Assembly (NCBI RefSeq): GCF_010389155.1
Contig: NC_057761.1
Span: forward strand, 13,394,501 to 13,458,500
Length of the DNA stretch: 64,000 nt
DNA from: Erigeron canadensis
Lineage: Eukaryota > Streptophyta > Magnoliopsida > Asterales > Asteraceae
Direction of reading: 5' to 3'
The notes beneath the pieces are model-generated. The model saw only the letters and a list, made by a program, of their open reading frames with translations. It was not told the origin of the DNA and did no database searches. The position numbers and the translations under genes were made by a program. Positions 9,994-21,536 of this stretch are shown piece after piece (position 1 is the first letter of the stretch; every line of letters begins with the position of its first letter).

Positions 9994-11514
9994 GGTCGGG
10001 TTTTGTATTTTGAAAAAGTTGATGTATTCATTTTTATGGTTTAGAGTTTGTCGTAAATTGAAAAAAATACGTACGGGATTTCTTTGACTTTAGTTGTTGA
10101 AAGTGTAGAAATAATAAGGCCAAGTGTTGGAGGTTATTACACTGGGCTAAGCATATTGGGCCGCATGTGCAGTTGTTGTGCAAAGATATAGCTAGATATG
10201 AAGGCAAGAGCTTTCATATGTTCATTACTTTTATGTTGTAAGTTTTGTAATAGGTTGGTTATCAATGTGGTACTATTATTAGTAGTTATGACTTGGTGAT
10301 TTGGGTGTACACTAATTAGATGTAAAATGTAATTCTTATGGAAATGTCGATAGTCTTATGAAAATTATTTTTTGCAGCGTATTATTACGGTTATAGTTTG
10401 TTGTGTAACTAATGCTTTTGTTATACCTATCGATTCTATTATCAGTAATAGTTAGAAGATGTAGGTTTCTTAAGGCACAAGCCTTTAGGCACTATGAGAT
10501 ATTGTTGTACCCATCATTACATAGCTTCCTATGTGCCTTTCATGAAGCTTTTTTATGATTCTATAATTATAATTATTTATCAGCCAGATTTATTATGTGG
10601 AATAGTCGGGTAGGCTTCATAAGCTTAGAACCACACAATATCTAAAACTGTTTCTTATTAATATAACCAGTTACGTAAAGAAACATGTAATTGATGAAGT
10701 TGCTTTTATACGTAGCCATATCAAATTTGTAGCGTCAAAATAAACTTATACAAAGATTTAGGGGTTTTTGTTGGAGTCAGATCTAAAACCGTTTTTGTAG
10801 TGATTTTAGTAATTAAAGCATATTGGTCAACTGTATGAACGTTTTTGTAGTGATTTATATAGTTATATGGTTATTTAGTTTGAATATCGTGATATTACCC
10901 AATATTTCTATACGAATGACTATCGATTGTCCGTGTTTCTACACGGCTCTAAAATTAGTACGTAAGTGAATAAGCTACACTCATATAAGGACACACAATT
11001 TTTTTTTCTCTCTTCTGTTGATACTACGACACATGGGTAAATAATATAGACTTTTATATGACACCATAATTAGTAGAGACAACATGATAACATGACACAC
11101 TTAATTATTTTCGCCAAAGCACTTCTCATCTAACTACGAAACATCAAACTTTTTCCTTGGTGTTATCTTCTCGGAAGTCTCAAAACAAAACGAAAACAAC
11201 CATCTACCATATACATATAATAAGGTGTTAAAGTCTTTTATGAAAAAATAAAGACCGTTAAGATGAGTTTAAACTTTTAACCACAACCCTTAGATTTAGA
11301 TAATGATGTTGTTTCTAAATTTACTTTCAAAAAACACAACATTAGTCCTTATACTTTATTAAATTAGTCAAATATATCAATAGATTTAAGAATATTTAAC
11401 AAATTTATATTATAAAATTTCTTAAATTCACATTGCTTATTTACGGAAGTTTTGATTAAAAATCTAATATGTAAATTGAACAAATTATATGGGCTTCCCT
11501 ACAAAGAAGAAAAC
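9994..11514. other. Gene-free stretch
   Basis: No supported gene. Two copies of CGTTTTTGTAGTG lie at about 10793 and 10843, 50 bp apart. They read like inverted CACTA-type termini, but no matching left end was found. Confidence 0.6.
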
Positions 11515-11519
11515 ATAAC
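11515..11519. repeat. Target-site duplication, left copy (ATAAC)
   Basis: ATAAC before the left LTR pairs with GTAAC at 40493-40497 after the right LTR, one transition apart. This fits a 5-bp duplication that has aged with the element. Confidence 0.7.
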
Positions 11520-12178
11520 TGATGGTCCTCGAATGCACTGCTTGTGTTTTAATTAACTAACGTATAATGTAAATACGAAATAACAATAACAAAGATGAGA
11601 TGTAAAGAACTTTGTTTAGTTATATGTATTTCAACTAAACGATGAAAACATGGATGGTTGTTTGATAACAACAACAATAAACAATAAACAGAAAAATATG
11701 TTAAGTTTTTGAACACACAAAAACTTAACAAATTACTTAGAGAAAATAACGTAAACTGTGGAACACACCAACGGTTTAGTGGCTAGGTCAAGTGATTCCT
11801 TTTATAGGCAGATAAAGAATCACATGACTACCCTAGTAGATGTTGACACATGAAGGTTGTCAACTATCTATTGGTGGATCATTCAGATCTGCAAAACCCT
11901 CTTTCCTTTATCTTGTTTGTTTCCAAAAACGGTATGAAAGAGAAACTTCACTGGACCGAAGTAGTACAAGGTCACCTGTCTTCATCTTGATCTTTCAACA
12001 CGTGTCCTTGGGACCATTCTTCTAATCTTTAAATTCCCGCTCATATTTGACTAACAAATACTGGACGGTGAGTCATTGAACACATCCTTTAGACTTTGAA
12101 GATAGATTATGCTTGCAGATGTATGAGCTCGCTGAATGAGCCACTCGCTGAGTCCCTCAGCGAATCCCTGATCCAACA
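11520..12178 (-). repeat. 3' LTR of the Sirevirus-like element
   Basis: 659 bp, TGTTGGATC to GGACCATCA on the minus strand. It is the same as 39823-40492 apart from about 11 substitutions and an 11-bp unit present only in the right copy. A TATA-like TATAAAA (minus) lies at 11810-11816. The open frames at 11549-11731 and 11840-12025 recur in the other LTR and are not genes. Confidence 0.93.
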
Positions 12179-12192
12179 ATCTCTCCCTATTC
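12179..12192 (-). other. Polypurine tract
   Basis: On the minus strand AGGGAGAGAT lies directly before the 3' LTR start TGTTGG, the expected position for plus-strand priming. Confidence 0.7.
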
Positions 12193-12321
12193 GCTGAAGA
12201 GACTCAGCTAAATAGAAGGTTAGCTATAATATATATTTGACAAGACATCTTTGGTGTAATGCTGATTTTATAAATGACAAATATGTTACAAAATAACAAC
12301 ATTACAATATCTATAAGCAAT

Positions 12322-14834
12322 CTATTCCCACATGCATTCTTCCTTGGCCTTAATTAATTCTGCATCATTTTGTCGTTCAGGCTTCAGCAGCTCTCTATCA
12401 ATCAGCTTCACAAACTCTTGATTGTTAGAGGATTTGATGCAGTATTTCCTTATCTTCACCAGAAATGCCGAGGAAGCAATGTCAATCTCATTTGTTCGAA
12501 AGAACAGTTCATGACCATGAACGTTGCAAAAACACAAACCTCTCAGCTTTTCATCATATTCTCCATCAATGAAGAGAGTTCTTGATGGCATCTTTAAGTT
12601 AAGAAGTGGCTCTTCTTCAATGTTAGATTTAAGGATAGCTCTGAGAATAGAAGGGAGCTGAGAGACTGCTTGGCCAGAAGCTGTCCTCTTGGTGCCACTT
12701 CTTGGTTGCTGGGGAGGAAGAGGAGGATAAGGATGTCCGGCAGAGCTGAGCAGCGAATCTTTCACTTTGTATTTTCACTCTTCGCTTCGAATGTCTTTGA
12801 TTTGCTCTCCAGCCATCTTGAGTAGAGGATCAAACTGTGGAGTCTTCTTATCTTTGATAAGCTTGAAGATCTCTATCCATTCAGTTGGCCCAAGTGTTGA
12901 AGGTTTGACATTTTTCAGATTGAACAACTTGGGCATTCCTCTTCTTTGTATACACAAATTCATACCTTGCTGAGTGAGAGTAGGAGTTACCATGAGAATT
13001 TCTTCTTCTCTCTGTCTGATCTCTCTTGTCTTGAGGTAAGCTGCCTGACTCTCCTCCAAGGTTTTGGCTTTCTTAGCAAAAAATTGCTCCTCATTCCTCT
13101 TGAGAGCAGCCAAACCCAATTTCCTTGTCTCCTCGTCATGCTGAGCTACAACTTCTTCTGGAGAAAGATCAGTGGAGGCAGTTGTTGACTTCAAAAAGGC
13201 TCCAAACATCAATTTTTCTTGCTGACGAGGTTTGGGTGGCTTGCCTTGAGAAACCATGACTGCTTTACCCTTTTCAGCAAATTTCTTTTCAAGGGCAACA
13301 TGGAACTCGGGAGTTGGTTTGAAAGAAGATACATTTATTGGCCTCGCTGGCACTACTTCAGCAGGCTTTGGAACAACTTCAGTAAGAACAGCTGGCACCT
13401 CCTCAGCTGTCTTCTCAATACCTTCTTCATTTGCCTTCTCCCCCTCAACATCACCTTTCTCAGCTTCATCATCATTTGCTTGGACCCCCTCAAGATTTTC
13501 AGTTGGGATTTCCTCAGCTATTTTCTCCCCCTTGCAAGTAGCTGAGGGACTTGCTACTTCCACATGCTGCTTTTTGAGGAGTCCCAACATTTCTCCCATC
13601 ATGCCTTTGAGGGAGGCCACTTCATCTTCCAGATGCTTTGTTCTGCTAACAGATTCATGAAGCAATTGTTTGTCCACAGCAACCTGGAAGGGAGTGCGGG
13701 AAAAGACTTGAGCTTTGAGAGATGAGATTTCAGTGGTGAGAGTGGAGAGGAAATTTTCTTGAGTTTTGGAGAGAGAAGAGATAGAGGAATCGAGTTTATG
13801 AAGTTGGGCGGTGAATAGAATGATAGAGTGAGAGAGTTGATTGAGAGAGGATAAGAGTCCAGGCACTTCAGTGACTTTCGCTGCATTCAGTTCAGATATA
13901 AGTTTGGCAAGCGAAGCAGAAATGTGAGAGTTGGAAGTGCTGACCCTCTTCATACTTTGTTCCAGCAGCAGTTGGTTTCTTTTGAGGAGAGTTTCATGAG
14001 ACTTGTGCTGAAAGTGGTGTTCCTTGATGATGCCAAACACTTTGTCTTTTAACTCAGCCATCGCATCGAGCATTTCATCATTCCCAGTTATCAACTTCAA
14101 AAATTGAGCATGAGCATCAGCATTTAACTCAGCAATCTTGTCTACCAGCCAGCCATATAAATAACCCTGTCTGTTTCCTTGGCTCTGGCAGATTTGCACT
14201 CTCCTTAATAGTTCGTGCAGCTGACATGATTCAACATAGTCAAGACCTGGCACGTTGACAGCAGTGAAGGCAGTTTGGAGATCTTCATCAGCAGAGGGAA
14301 CCTTGAGGGCCTTTAAAGAAACTGGATATCGAGCACAAGGAACCCTGAAGAAATCCGGATGGTGCAAAGGAGGTACTTCCATAATAATCTCATCATCCAC
14401 CTCCTCAACTTCGACATACACAGCTGCATTCATTTTCACAATCTTGCACATCATTATTCTCATTTGAAGCTCAGCATCATCTAATTCAAGTTCGAACTCT
14501 CCAAAGTGACCATCAAGTTCAAACTCAGCAGTGTTTAGGAGGTGGCATTTCATCAATAAACTCTGGACATCTTCAAAGTGTTTAAGAGAAGAAAGAAGCA
14601 CATATCCCAAGTCTTCATCTAAAAATCCACTCACCACATCTTCCTCACTTTCTTCAGCAGCAGCGAGTGTGATTTCAGCTTCATCATTTAATGGGTCGAA
14701 CTCGCTGCCTGCTTCTTCATCAGACAAATTACCAAAAATGTATGTCTCGGTCCCTATAAGAGCAGTTTCCAAGACAGAAGTAGATTGGGGGTTAAGGGAA
14801 CCTAGTGCCTCAACCTCAGTGTGTTGTTCCACCA
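12322..14834 (-). pseudogene. Env-position ORF of the Sirevirus-like element, 3' half
   Basis: This is the continuation of the ORF that starts at 31611, cut off from it by the CACTA element. It is open from the CACTA junction to a TGA at 12775-12777, then in the same frame to a TAG at 12322-12324. The protein is acidic at first (Asp/Glu-rich), has long heptad-like helical stretches in the middle (around 13600-14000), then a Glu/Ala/Pro-rich segment and a basic C-terminus. No clear membrane segment or signal peptide is seen, so a true envelope role is not supported. Function is unknown. Position after pol is the only link to env-like ORFs of Sireviruses. Confidence 0.75.
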
Positions 14835-14837
14835 AGG
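14835..14837. repeat. CACTA target-site duplication AGG (left)
   Basis: AGG directly before CACTAC, identical to 30303-30305 directly after the right end. Three bases is the expected CACTA duplication length. Confidence 0.85.
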
Positions 14838-15600
14838 CACTACAAAAAAAGTGACCTTCTAGGACTGAAATTTTAGGGACTGATATATCAGTCTCGAATA
14901 CATAGTATCGGTTACTGAAAAATCAGTTACTAATACTATTAAGGACTGATATTACATTGACTGATTGTTGCGACTAAAAATCAGTCTCTGATTCATCGAC
15001 ACCATAACTGATACTAAATTTCAGTTACAAATATCTTTGCTTGATAAAAATATTTGGAGGGAATTTACTTTGTGACTGAAATTCAGTCCCAACTAAAACC
15101 ATAATAAATGGGAAACGTATTTAAGACTAAACTTCAGTTACTAAAATGTTTGCCCAATAATAAGTTTTAGAGGGAAATGTATTAGTAACTGAATTTCACT
15201 TCCAATTAAACCTGTAATGAATAGGCAATATATTTAAGACTAAATTTCAGTTACAAAAATATTTGCGCAATAAAATGTGTTAGAAGGGAATTTGTTAGTG
15301 ACTAATTTTCAGTCCCAACTAAGCACCTAATGCGTGGCTACAATTTAGGACTAAATTTTAGTTACAAAAATATTTGCACAATAAAAGATTTTAGATGATA
15401 ATATTTTTCTCACTGAGTTTTAGTCCCTACTAAACCCATAATACACATAACATATATAAGACTAAATTTCAGTTACAAAAATCTCCACAATAAAGAGATT
15501 TTGAGGATATTTTATTGGTGACCGTAAATCCTTGATATATGCCAATATATCTAAGACTAAAATTTAGTTACAAAAGTATTTGCACAAAAATATATTGTCT
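14838..15600. repeat. CACTA left terminal and subterminal repeats
   Basis: The 13-bp terminal repeat is followed by many variants of GACTGAAATTTCAGTC and ACTAAATTTCAGTTACAAA in both orientations, with one about every 40-60 bp. In En/Spm such motifs are bound by the TNPA protein; that role is inferred here. Confidence 0.8.
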
Positions 15601-17862
15601 TTCACACCAAGATGTCATTTGTTCAAAACTGATGCCCTCCTTTTAATTTTTTTTATTTTTATTTTTTATATAAGACTAGCTTTCTTTGAATTTTTTATTT
15701 TTTTTAGTTTTGTATTTTGGTTTGATTTTTAAAATTTCTTTCTAACATTTTTTAGTAGTTTTTGAATTTTATTTTTTTTTACCTTTTGATTCTTTAATTT
15801 TTTTTTTACTTGCGATTATATTTGTCAAAAAGAAAGAAGAATGCTTGAAAGGGATGGATTTTTAAAAATTACAAGGTTTCCAAGTTTTGGTTATCCGACG
15901 GTGACCATGTTTTTGGGAATAAGAATATTATGATATTGTCGTTATGGTATTTTGCTAAAAAAGAATATAAATTCAATCGCCACAACGCACAAAATCGTTA
16001 ATAAAAGAAAGACGGTATGATGACACAAGGGATCGTTGATAAAACCAAAACGGTAGGGGCTTAATGTACCATCCAGTTGTAAAAATATATATACAAATAT
16101 AGATAAATAAAAAAAACTAATAATAAATCCTTGACAATTAACTATATGTCCATTAACATCACATACCATGCCACATTTTTGAGACTTCCATGAAACGATT
16201 TAAAGTATATGTTATTAGTCTGATGTGAAGAGTATTTAAACTCAATCAACCAAATAAACCGATTTTTAACCTATACATAAGATTAAGACATTAGTGCTTG
16301 ACACATTGTAATCTGCACTTGCCTCCCCATCAATTTGATCCTCCCATTTTAGACAACTCAAAGCCAACAGACTTATACACATATTTATCTTATGTAAAGA
16401 GTCATAAAGCAACATGTCCACTACATCACCATCGAAATCAAAAGATCTTATGTATATAACCAGAAAGTTATTAAATTTTTCTTATTTATATATAATAATA
16501 ATGCTATATTTAACATGATTTAAATAAAGTATAGGAGTGAAAAAGAAAGCTCTTAACATGCAAAGTATTAAGCAGAAAAAGTAACAAATCTCTACAGTTT
16601 ATTGAATTTGAGCTGTCTTTCTTCCTCAACCTCATAGAAATCTACAGGATTGGAAGACCCCCATAGAAATCAACAAGTCCACTGTACACCACCATGAAAA
16701 TCAAAAGATCTTATGTGATATACTAGATCTTTTGCCGAACTGCAATAAACAGGGGTGAGTAAACTATATTTATAAAATAAATCGTTCATTTAATGACTCT
16801 TTTCTTAATACTTCTCTCAGCTTTTTTTTAGTATATTTAATGGAGGTTCTGCAATCAAAAACATATAACAAAAAGAACCCCGTAACTAAAGCTAGTTTTA
16901 TCATTCTCTTAAGCTTGCAAGTTAAGTAGTTAACTTCAATTTTTATCCTTCTCTTAACTTTGCAAGACAACTTCAATTTTTGCAAGAGTACCATTATTGA
17001 CATCCAAATGATTAACAACAGCTAGTTTAAATTCAAAATTGGCAACATGTTGAAAAAATAACTCCACACCCTTATGTAAGCCTTTATGTAACAAATTTAT
17101 GTACCAACGGCTACAAATAAATACTGACTTTAACAATATGACCACTCTATAGAATCAGATCTTCGGACATTGAAGTCTGAGTATTTCTTAAGCAGGATTC
17201 GGACATTGAACTCAACCCCAAACCATGGGGTTTTACATTAACTAAGATGCTCCATGTAACTCCAAAGCGAACCTATCGATCAATTGATCTAATGAGTAGC
17301 AAAATAGTTTTTGTACCCCATTTTTAGTTTACCTACTTATGGACGAGTAACTATAGGTTATTCGGGGTCAAACACATAATTTAAAAATAATCCACTACAA
17401 AACGGTCAAAAGTCGCTCAGATGTTTTGATTATGCATAAAACCTCCTAACGTTTATGTACAAATATACTAAAAGTGAAATAATGTGCTTTTTGCATTCAT
17501 GGCCAAGAAAATACTTGTAAATGCAAAACATCAAGTATCTAGGCAGTTGGGACGACTTGATTAAGTCGTTATTTGAAACGAAAAATATCCTAATCTTTGA
17601 TAAAAAAAAAAAAGAACGAAAAGAAATTCACTATAAATGTTGGAACCTGTTGCAGTCAGTCTCCAAAACATATTGATGGCTAAACTTTGATGTTGTTTGG
17701 AAATTCTCTCACTTCAGAATCACAACGAGCTCTAACTTTAGCTTGGTTTGACTTCCTGAACCCTTACTAGCTGAAAAGGTTAAGTTAAATAGTATGTTAC
17801 CACAAGAATAAGAACAGTAGTTATCCAAAAAAATGAATTACCATTTATCTTAATAAGGTTAC
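15601..17862. other. Gene-free interior of the CACTA element (left)
   Basis: AT-rich with several T-runs (15640-15810). No supported gene. It probably includes the 3' flank of the TNP2 gene that ends at 17863. Confidence 0.6.
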
Positions 17863-18609
17863 CTAATCATCACCGTCTGACTCATCACTTTCAATAGCAG
17901 GATTCGAGATATTATTGTCTAACTCACACTTGTCTAAATCATCTAGATTTAAATCTGAATCAAAATCTTCCATATTGTGATCAGAATCATCTGTCTTGTC
18001 ATTGATAAAATCATTAGGAGTATCATGAAAACGCCCAACGTCAACATTTTGAACCAGTTCTGCTGCAATATCTTTACGAATAAGGCTGACATCTTCTAAC
18101 AAATTGTCTTCATTATTGTCTTCTGGAATATCCCATAAGTGTCTATGGTTGATCCTTTCAATCACTTTCCATTGTGAATTTGGTTTGAGTGAATCATTGA
18201 TATAAAATACTTGTTTGGCTTGATTTGCTAAAATGAAAGGATCTTCCTTATAAGCATGTCGGGACGTGTCTATGCTTATGAAGTGAGGTTCATATACCAC
18301 GTGCTTTCTTTGACGGTTAGTGTCAAACCATGTGCATTTGAATAATATAACATGATAATCTTTTATAAATGACAATTCAATTACCTCGTCAATATATCCA
18401 TAATAGTCGTCTTCAACATCATTATGAACTCCTTGGACAGAAACTCCACAATTTTGTGTTCGCCTGCAGTCATCTGTTGACTTAACTATATATTTAACTC
18501 CGTTCACTATGTATCCCTTGTAAATTGACACTCGATGATCCGGAAGGCAAGACACCGCATATAACTCCTCATTAATTTGGGATGGATCTAGAGAATACAC
18601 CTCGTTAGC
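17863..18609 (-). CDS. TNP2-type transposase, exon 3 (DUF4216 and acidic tail)
   Basis: The exon starts at 18609 after the acceptor CAG and joins exon 2 in phase 0. It holds a DUF4216-type region (PF13952): YAVSC near the start, then YYGYIDEVIEL, LFKCTWFDTNR, DPFILANQAKQVFYI. The last 60 residues are very rich in Asp, Glu and Asn. DUF4216 is normally the C-terminal part of plant CACTA TNP2 proteins. The stop is at 17863-17865. No internal stop or shift is seen. The protein would act in the nucleus on the element's ends. Confidence 0.85.
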   Translation of the reverse strand, partial: ANEVYSLDPSQINEELYAVSCLPDHRVSIYKGYIVNGVKYIVKSTDDCRRTQNCGVSVQGVHNDVEDDYYGYIDEVIELSFIKDYHVILFKCTWFDTNRQRKHVVYEPHFISIDTSRHAYKEDPFILANQAKQVFYINDSLKPNSQWKVIERINHRHLWDIPEDNNEDNLLEDVSLIRKDIAAELVQNVDVGRFHDTPNDFINDKTDDSDHNMEDFDSDLNLDDLDKCELDNNISNPAIESDESDGDD

Positions 18610-18802
18610 CTGATATCAAATTTGTATCATGGTGAAAGTAAGTAAGTTTGTATATGATCAGAATGTAAACTATAATAGGTAAAGAACAATAAAATGCTAA
18701 CACATGTTAACAAGCAAATTTAATTTACGTTAAAATCTAATATTAGTGTATTGCTATACAATATCACAAAGTTAGTGAATTAAGATCGAGTGTCATTGGT
18801 AC

Positions 18803-18896
18803 CCGTTTTGCAAACCAATCCGGGAATGTCGCTTGTTGCATCTTGGAAAAATCTGACAATTCAGGATGTTGACTTTGTAATGAATGTAAGTGTTCT
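18803..18896 (-). CDS. TNP2-type transposase, small exon 2
   Basis: A 94-bp exon predicted from GT-AG sites: the acceptor GCAG lies just before 18896 and a GT donor at 18802-18801. It joins exon 1 (ending 18983, after two bases of a codon) and exon 3 (from 18609) without a stop. It encodes a segment ending FPDWFAKR, typical of the linker between DUF4218 and DUF4216 in plant CACTA transposases. Splice sites are by eye. Confidence 0.7.
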
Positions 18897-18982
18897 CTGC
18901 CAAATGAATATAAACTATAAATTTATTGACATCTAAAATTTAACACCAACTATCAACAACAAATGATTAGAAAAAAACTTAC

Positions 18983-19756
18983 TCCAAGTACGGTTGAATT
19001 TCTTCACAATTGTTGTAAACAAACCACATTGCTTTTTTCAAAAGATCACCAGGAAGGACACAAACTTCTTTCTTCCCAACACCCCGGCCATTTAATCTAA
19101 AAATATCCAATTTAAAGCTTTTACGGTCTTTATTTGTTTTGTCATCATGCTTGCCACGTTTGTAAAACTTTGATTCAACACCTCTTAAATATTGTGAACA
19201 AAATGTCATAGCTTCTTCAACAACATAACCTTCTGCTATCGACCCTTCGGGTTTAGCTTTATTCCTTACATATTTCTTTAAATGGCCAAGGTATCTTTCG
19301 ATTGGATACATCCACCTTGATTGCACGGGTCCTCCTAAAATTGCCTCTTGAGGAAGATGCACACACAAGTGCACCATAACTGTAAAAAAAGATGGAGGAA
19401 ATATTCTTTCAAGCTTGCATAAAATGATAACTATCTCTTTCTGCAACGCTTCCAACTCTGACACATACAATGTCGCTTCAGTAAGTTTCTTAAAAAACCA
19501 AGACAACTCTGTTAATGCATCCCGAATCTGTTTTGTCATAAAAGGACGAATTGCAATAGGAATTATGCGTTGTAGTAAAATGTGACAATCATGTGATTTA
19601 AGTCCATGTATCTTTCCTTGATCAACAATCACATTTTTTTCTAAATTTCCTGCAAATCCATCTGGAAAACGCACAGACTTAACTAGATTACAAAAATGTT
19701 TTCTCTCCTCCCGAGTTAAAACATACGAAGCATGGGGTTTAAGCAGGCGATCATTA
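18983..19756 (-). CDS. TNP2-type transposase, exon 1 3' part (DUF4218)
   Basis: The frame holds the DUF4218 region (PF13960): LKSHDCHILLQRIIPIAIR, FPPSFFTVMVHLCVHLP, GPVQSRWMYPIERYLGHLKKYVRNKA, PEGSIAEGYVVEEAMTFCSQYL. It is in a different frame from the upstream TNP2 core. The in-frame TAA at 18979-18981 is inside the intron if the donor GTAAGT at 18982-18977 is used, so it is probably not a real stop. A start Met at 19674 is not meaningful; the frame is open upstream to the frameshift. Confidence 0.85.
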
Positions 19757-21536
19757 TTTTTACTAAGTGAAGCTCTTTTCGTATATTCATATCTTCCAAA
19801 TCCATTCGAGCTTTGTTTGTGTCTTTCGTTTTTCCATCTATGTCTAATAGGGTTCCTAACACGTTCTCACACACATTCTTTTCAACATGCATCACATCAA
19901 TGTTGTGACGGATTAGCAACTTAGGCCAATAAGGGAGTTCAAAGAAGATACTTTTCTTTGACCAATTTGGATCCTCGCTGTTCCGTTTTCTTTTAGTTCC
20001 TGCAAGAGCAGGATGTTTACCATGTTGACCATGTTGATGTATATTCATACGTTCCAACTGTCGTAAGCAATAATCTCCGCTGATAGGTTTAGGTGCATCC
20101 CTAGTCTCTCTCTTCCCATTAAAGTCTCGTGATTTCCTCCATGAGTGACTGGTTGGAAGAAATCGCCTATGACCCACGTATGCTATTTTATCCCGTATAC
20201 CTATACTGCAGGCATCATTGTTACATGTTGGACATGCCTTGTATCCACTTGTGGTCCATCCAGACAAGTAACCATACGCAGGAAAATCATTGATTGTCCA
20301 TAGAAGTGCAGCATGCATGTTGAATGTCTGTTTTGATTCACAATCATATGTTTCAACACCCTTATCCCATAAAAGTTTCAACTCATCAATGAGTGGACGC
20401 AAAAATACATCAATATTCTTTCCCGGTGTATCGCGCCCTGGAATTAACAATGTTAGCATAAATGAAGAATCTACCATAGACTTCCAAGGAGGCATATTGT
20501 ATGGTATGATCACCACAGGCCACATACTATACGAAAGACTCATTGCCCCGAAAGGATTAAAACCATCACTTGCAAGCCCTAAACGAACATTTCTAGGATC
20601 ATTTGCAAAATCAGAAAACAATGTATCAAAGTGTTTCCATGCCTTTCCGTCTGCCGGATGCCTAAGAACCCCCTCCTCTTTGGTTCTGTTTTGATGGTGC
20701 CACAACATATCCTTAGAAGTGTGCCTTGATGCGTATAAACGCTTCAGTCTACTTGTGATAGGAAAGTAACGCAAGACTTTTACCGGTTTCTTCTTCCCAT
20801 TACTCTTTTCTTCATAACGACTAGTTTTGCAACGTGGACAATTTTCTAAATCTTTATTCTCTTCCCAAAACAATGCACAATCATATTTACAAGCATGGAT
20901 AGATTGGTATCCTAGTCCAAGAGTACGTAGATACTTTTTGGCTTGATAATGAGTTTTTGGAAAGTTTGCCTCCTTGAAAGCTCGGCTAAACAAATCCAAA
21001 ATCATATCCATCGCCACATTAGTCATTTTACATGTTATCTTTACATTCATCAGCTCCAGTAAGAAGCCCAATACAGAAAACTCATCACATTCCGGGTATA
21101 GAGGCTTCTCCATATCAACAAATAACTTTTCTACATTTGGATTGTGCTGTTGTTCAGCATGTTCCCTGATGTTTTCTGCTATGTTTTCGCTGCCTGTTGG
21201 AAACGCATCATCAAGTAACTCTCTTTCACCGTCATCATCTGATTCACTTTCAGTTTGTTCATACTCACTGTCTGATCCATCTGATTCATAACCAGGCAGA
21301 TGTTCACCATGATATAGCCATACGTCGTATGTTGGATCAAAACCTTTATGAATTATATGAGTAGCAACAACTGAAGGTTCATGTGTTCTTGCATTTACAC
21401 ACTCTTTACATGGACAATGAATATTGCCTTGACTATCAACGTATCTTTTACCCAATTCCGCAAAATCCATTGCTCCATTGATGAACCTTCGATCAAACTT
21501 ATTAGTGATTTTAGTCCAGCTCTTGTCCAAATTCAT
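19716..21536 (-). CDS. TNP2-type transposase, exon 1 5' part (Transposase-associated and Transposase_21)
   Basis: 606 residues from the ATG at 21536. Residues about 4-78 match the transposase-associated domain (PF13963), with the Cys/His set CPCKEC and the HIIHKGF and WLYHGE segments. A Ser/Asp/Glu-rich linker follows (about 85-115). The Transposase_21 core (PF02992) spans about 260-500: SRLKRLYASRHTSKDM, LASDGFNPFG, NMPPWKSM, and a CPTC pair near the end of the core. The frame then breaks in an A-run (plus strand T5 at 19757-19761), and the short tail to 19716 is out of frame. The residues after the break belong to DUF4218 in the next entry. Otherwise the gene looks whole. Confidence 0.9.
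   Translation of the reverse strand: MNLDKSWTKITNKFDRRFINGAMDFAELGKRYVDSQGNIHCPCKECVNARTHEPSVVATHIIHKGFDPTYDVWLYHGEHLPGYESDGSDSEYEQTESESDDDGERELLDDAFPTGSENIAENIREHAEQQHNPNVEKLFVDMEKPLYPECDEFSVLGFLLELMNVKITCKMTNVAMDMILDLFSRAFKEANFPKTHYQAKKYLRTLGLGYQSIHACKYDCALFWEENKDLENCPRCKTSRYEEKSNGKKKPVKVLRYFPITSRLKRLYASRHTSKDMLWHHQNRTKEEGVLRHPADGKAWKHFDTLFSDFANDPRNVRLGLASDGFNPFGAMSLSYSMWPVVIIPYNMPPWKSMVDSSFMLTLLIPGRDTPGKNIDVFLRPLIDELKLLWDKGVETYDCESKQTFNMHAALLWTINDFPAYGYLSGWTTSGYKACPTCNNDACSIGIRDKIAYVGHRRFLPTSHSWRKSRDFNGKRETRDAPKPISGDYCLRQLERMNIHQHGQHGKHPALAGTKRKRNSEDPNWSKKSIFFELPYWPKLLIRHNIDVMHVEKNVCENVLGTLLDIDGKTKDTNKARMDLEDMNIRKELHLVKIMIACLNPMLRMF

Noticed and set aside
11549..12025. Open frames in both LTRs of the Sirevirus-like element (also at 39852-40328)
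   Set aside because: They recur only because the LTRs are duplicated; no protein-like features.
13219..13660. Plus-strand frames of 108 and 134 residues
   Set aside because: Antisense shadows of the env-position ORF.
20290..21291. Plus-strand frames of 134 and 105 residues
   Set aside because: Antisense shadows of the TNP2 exon.
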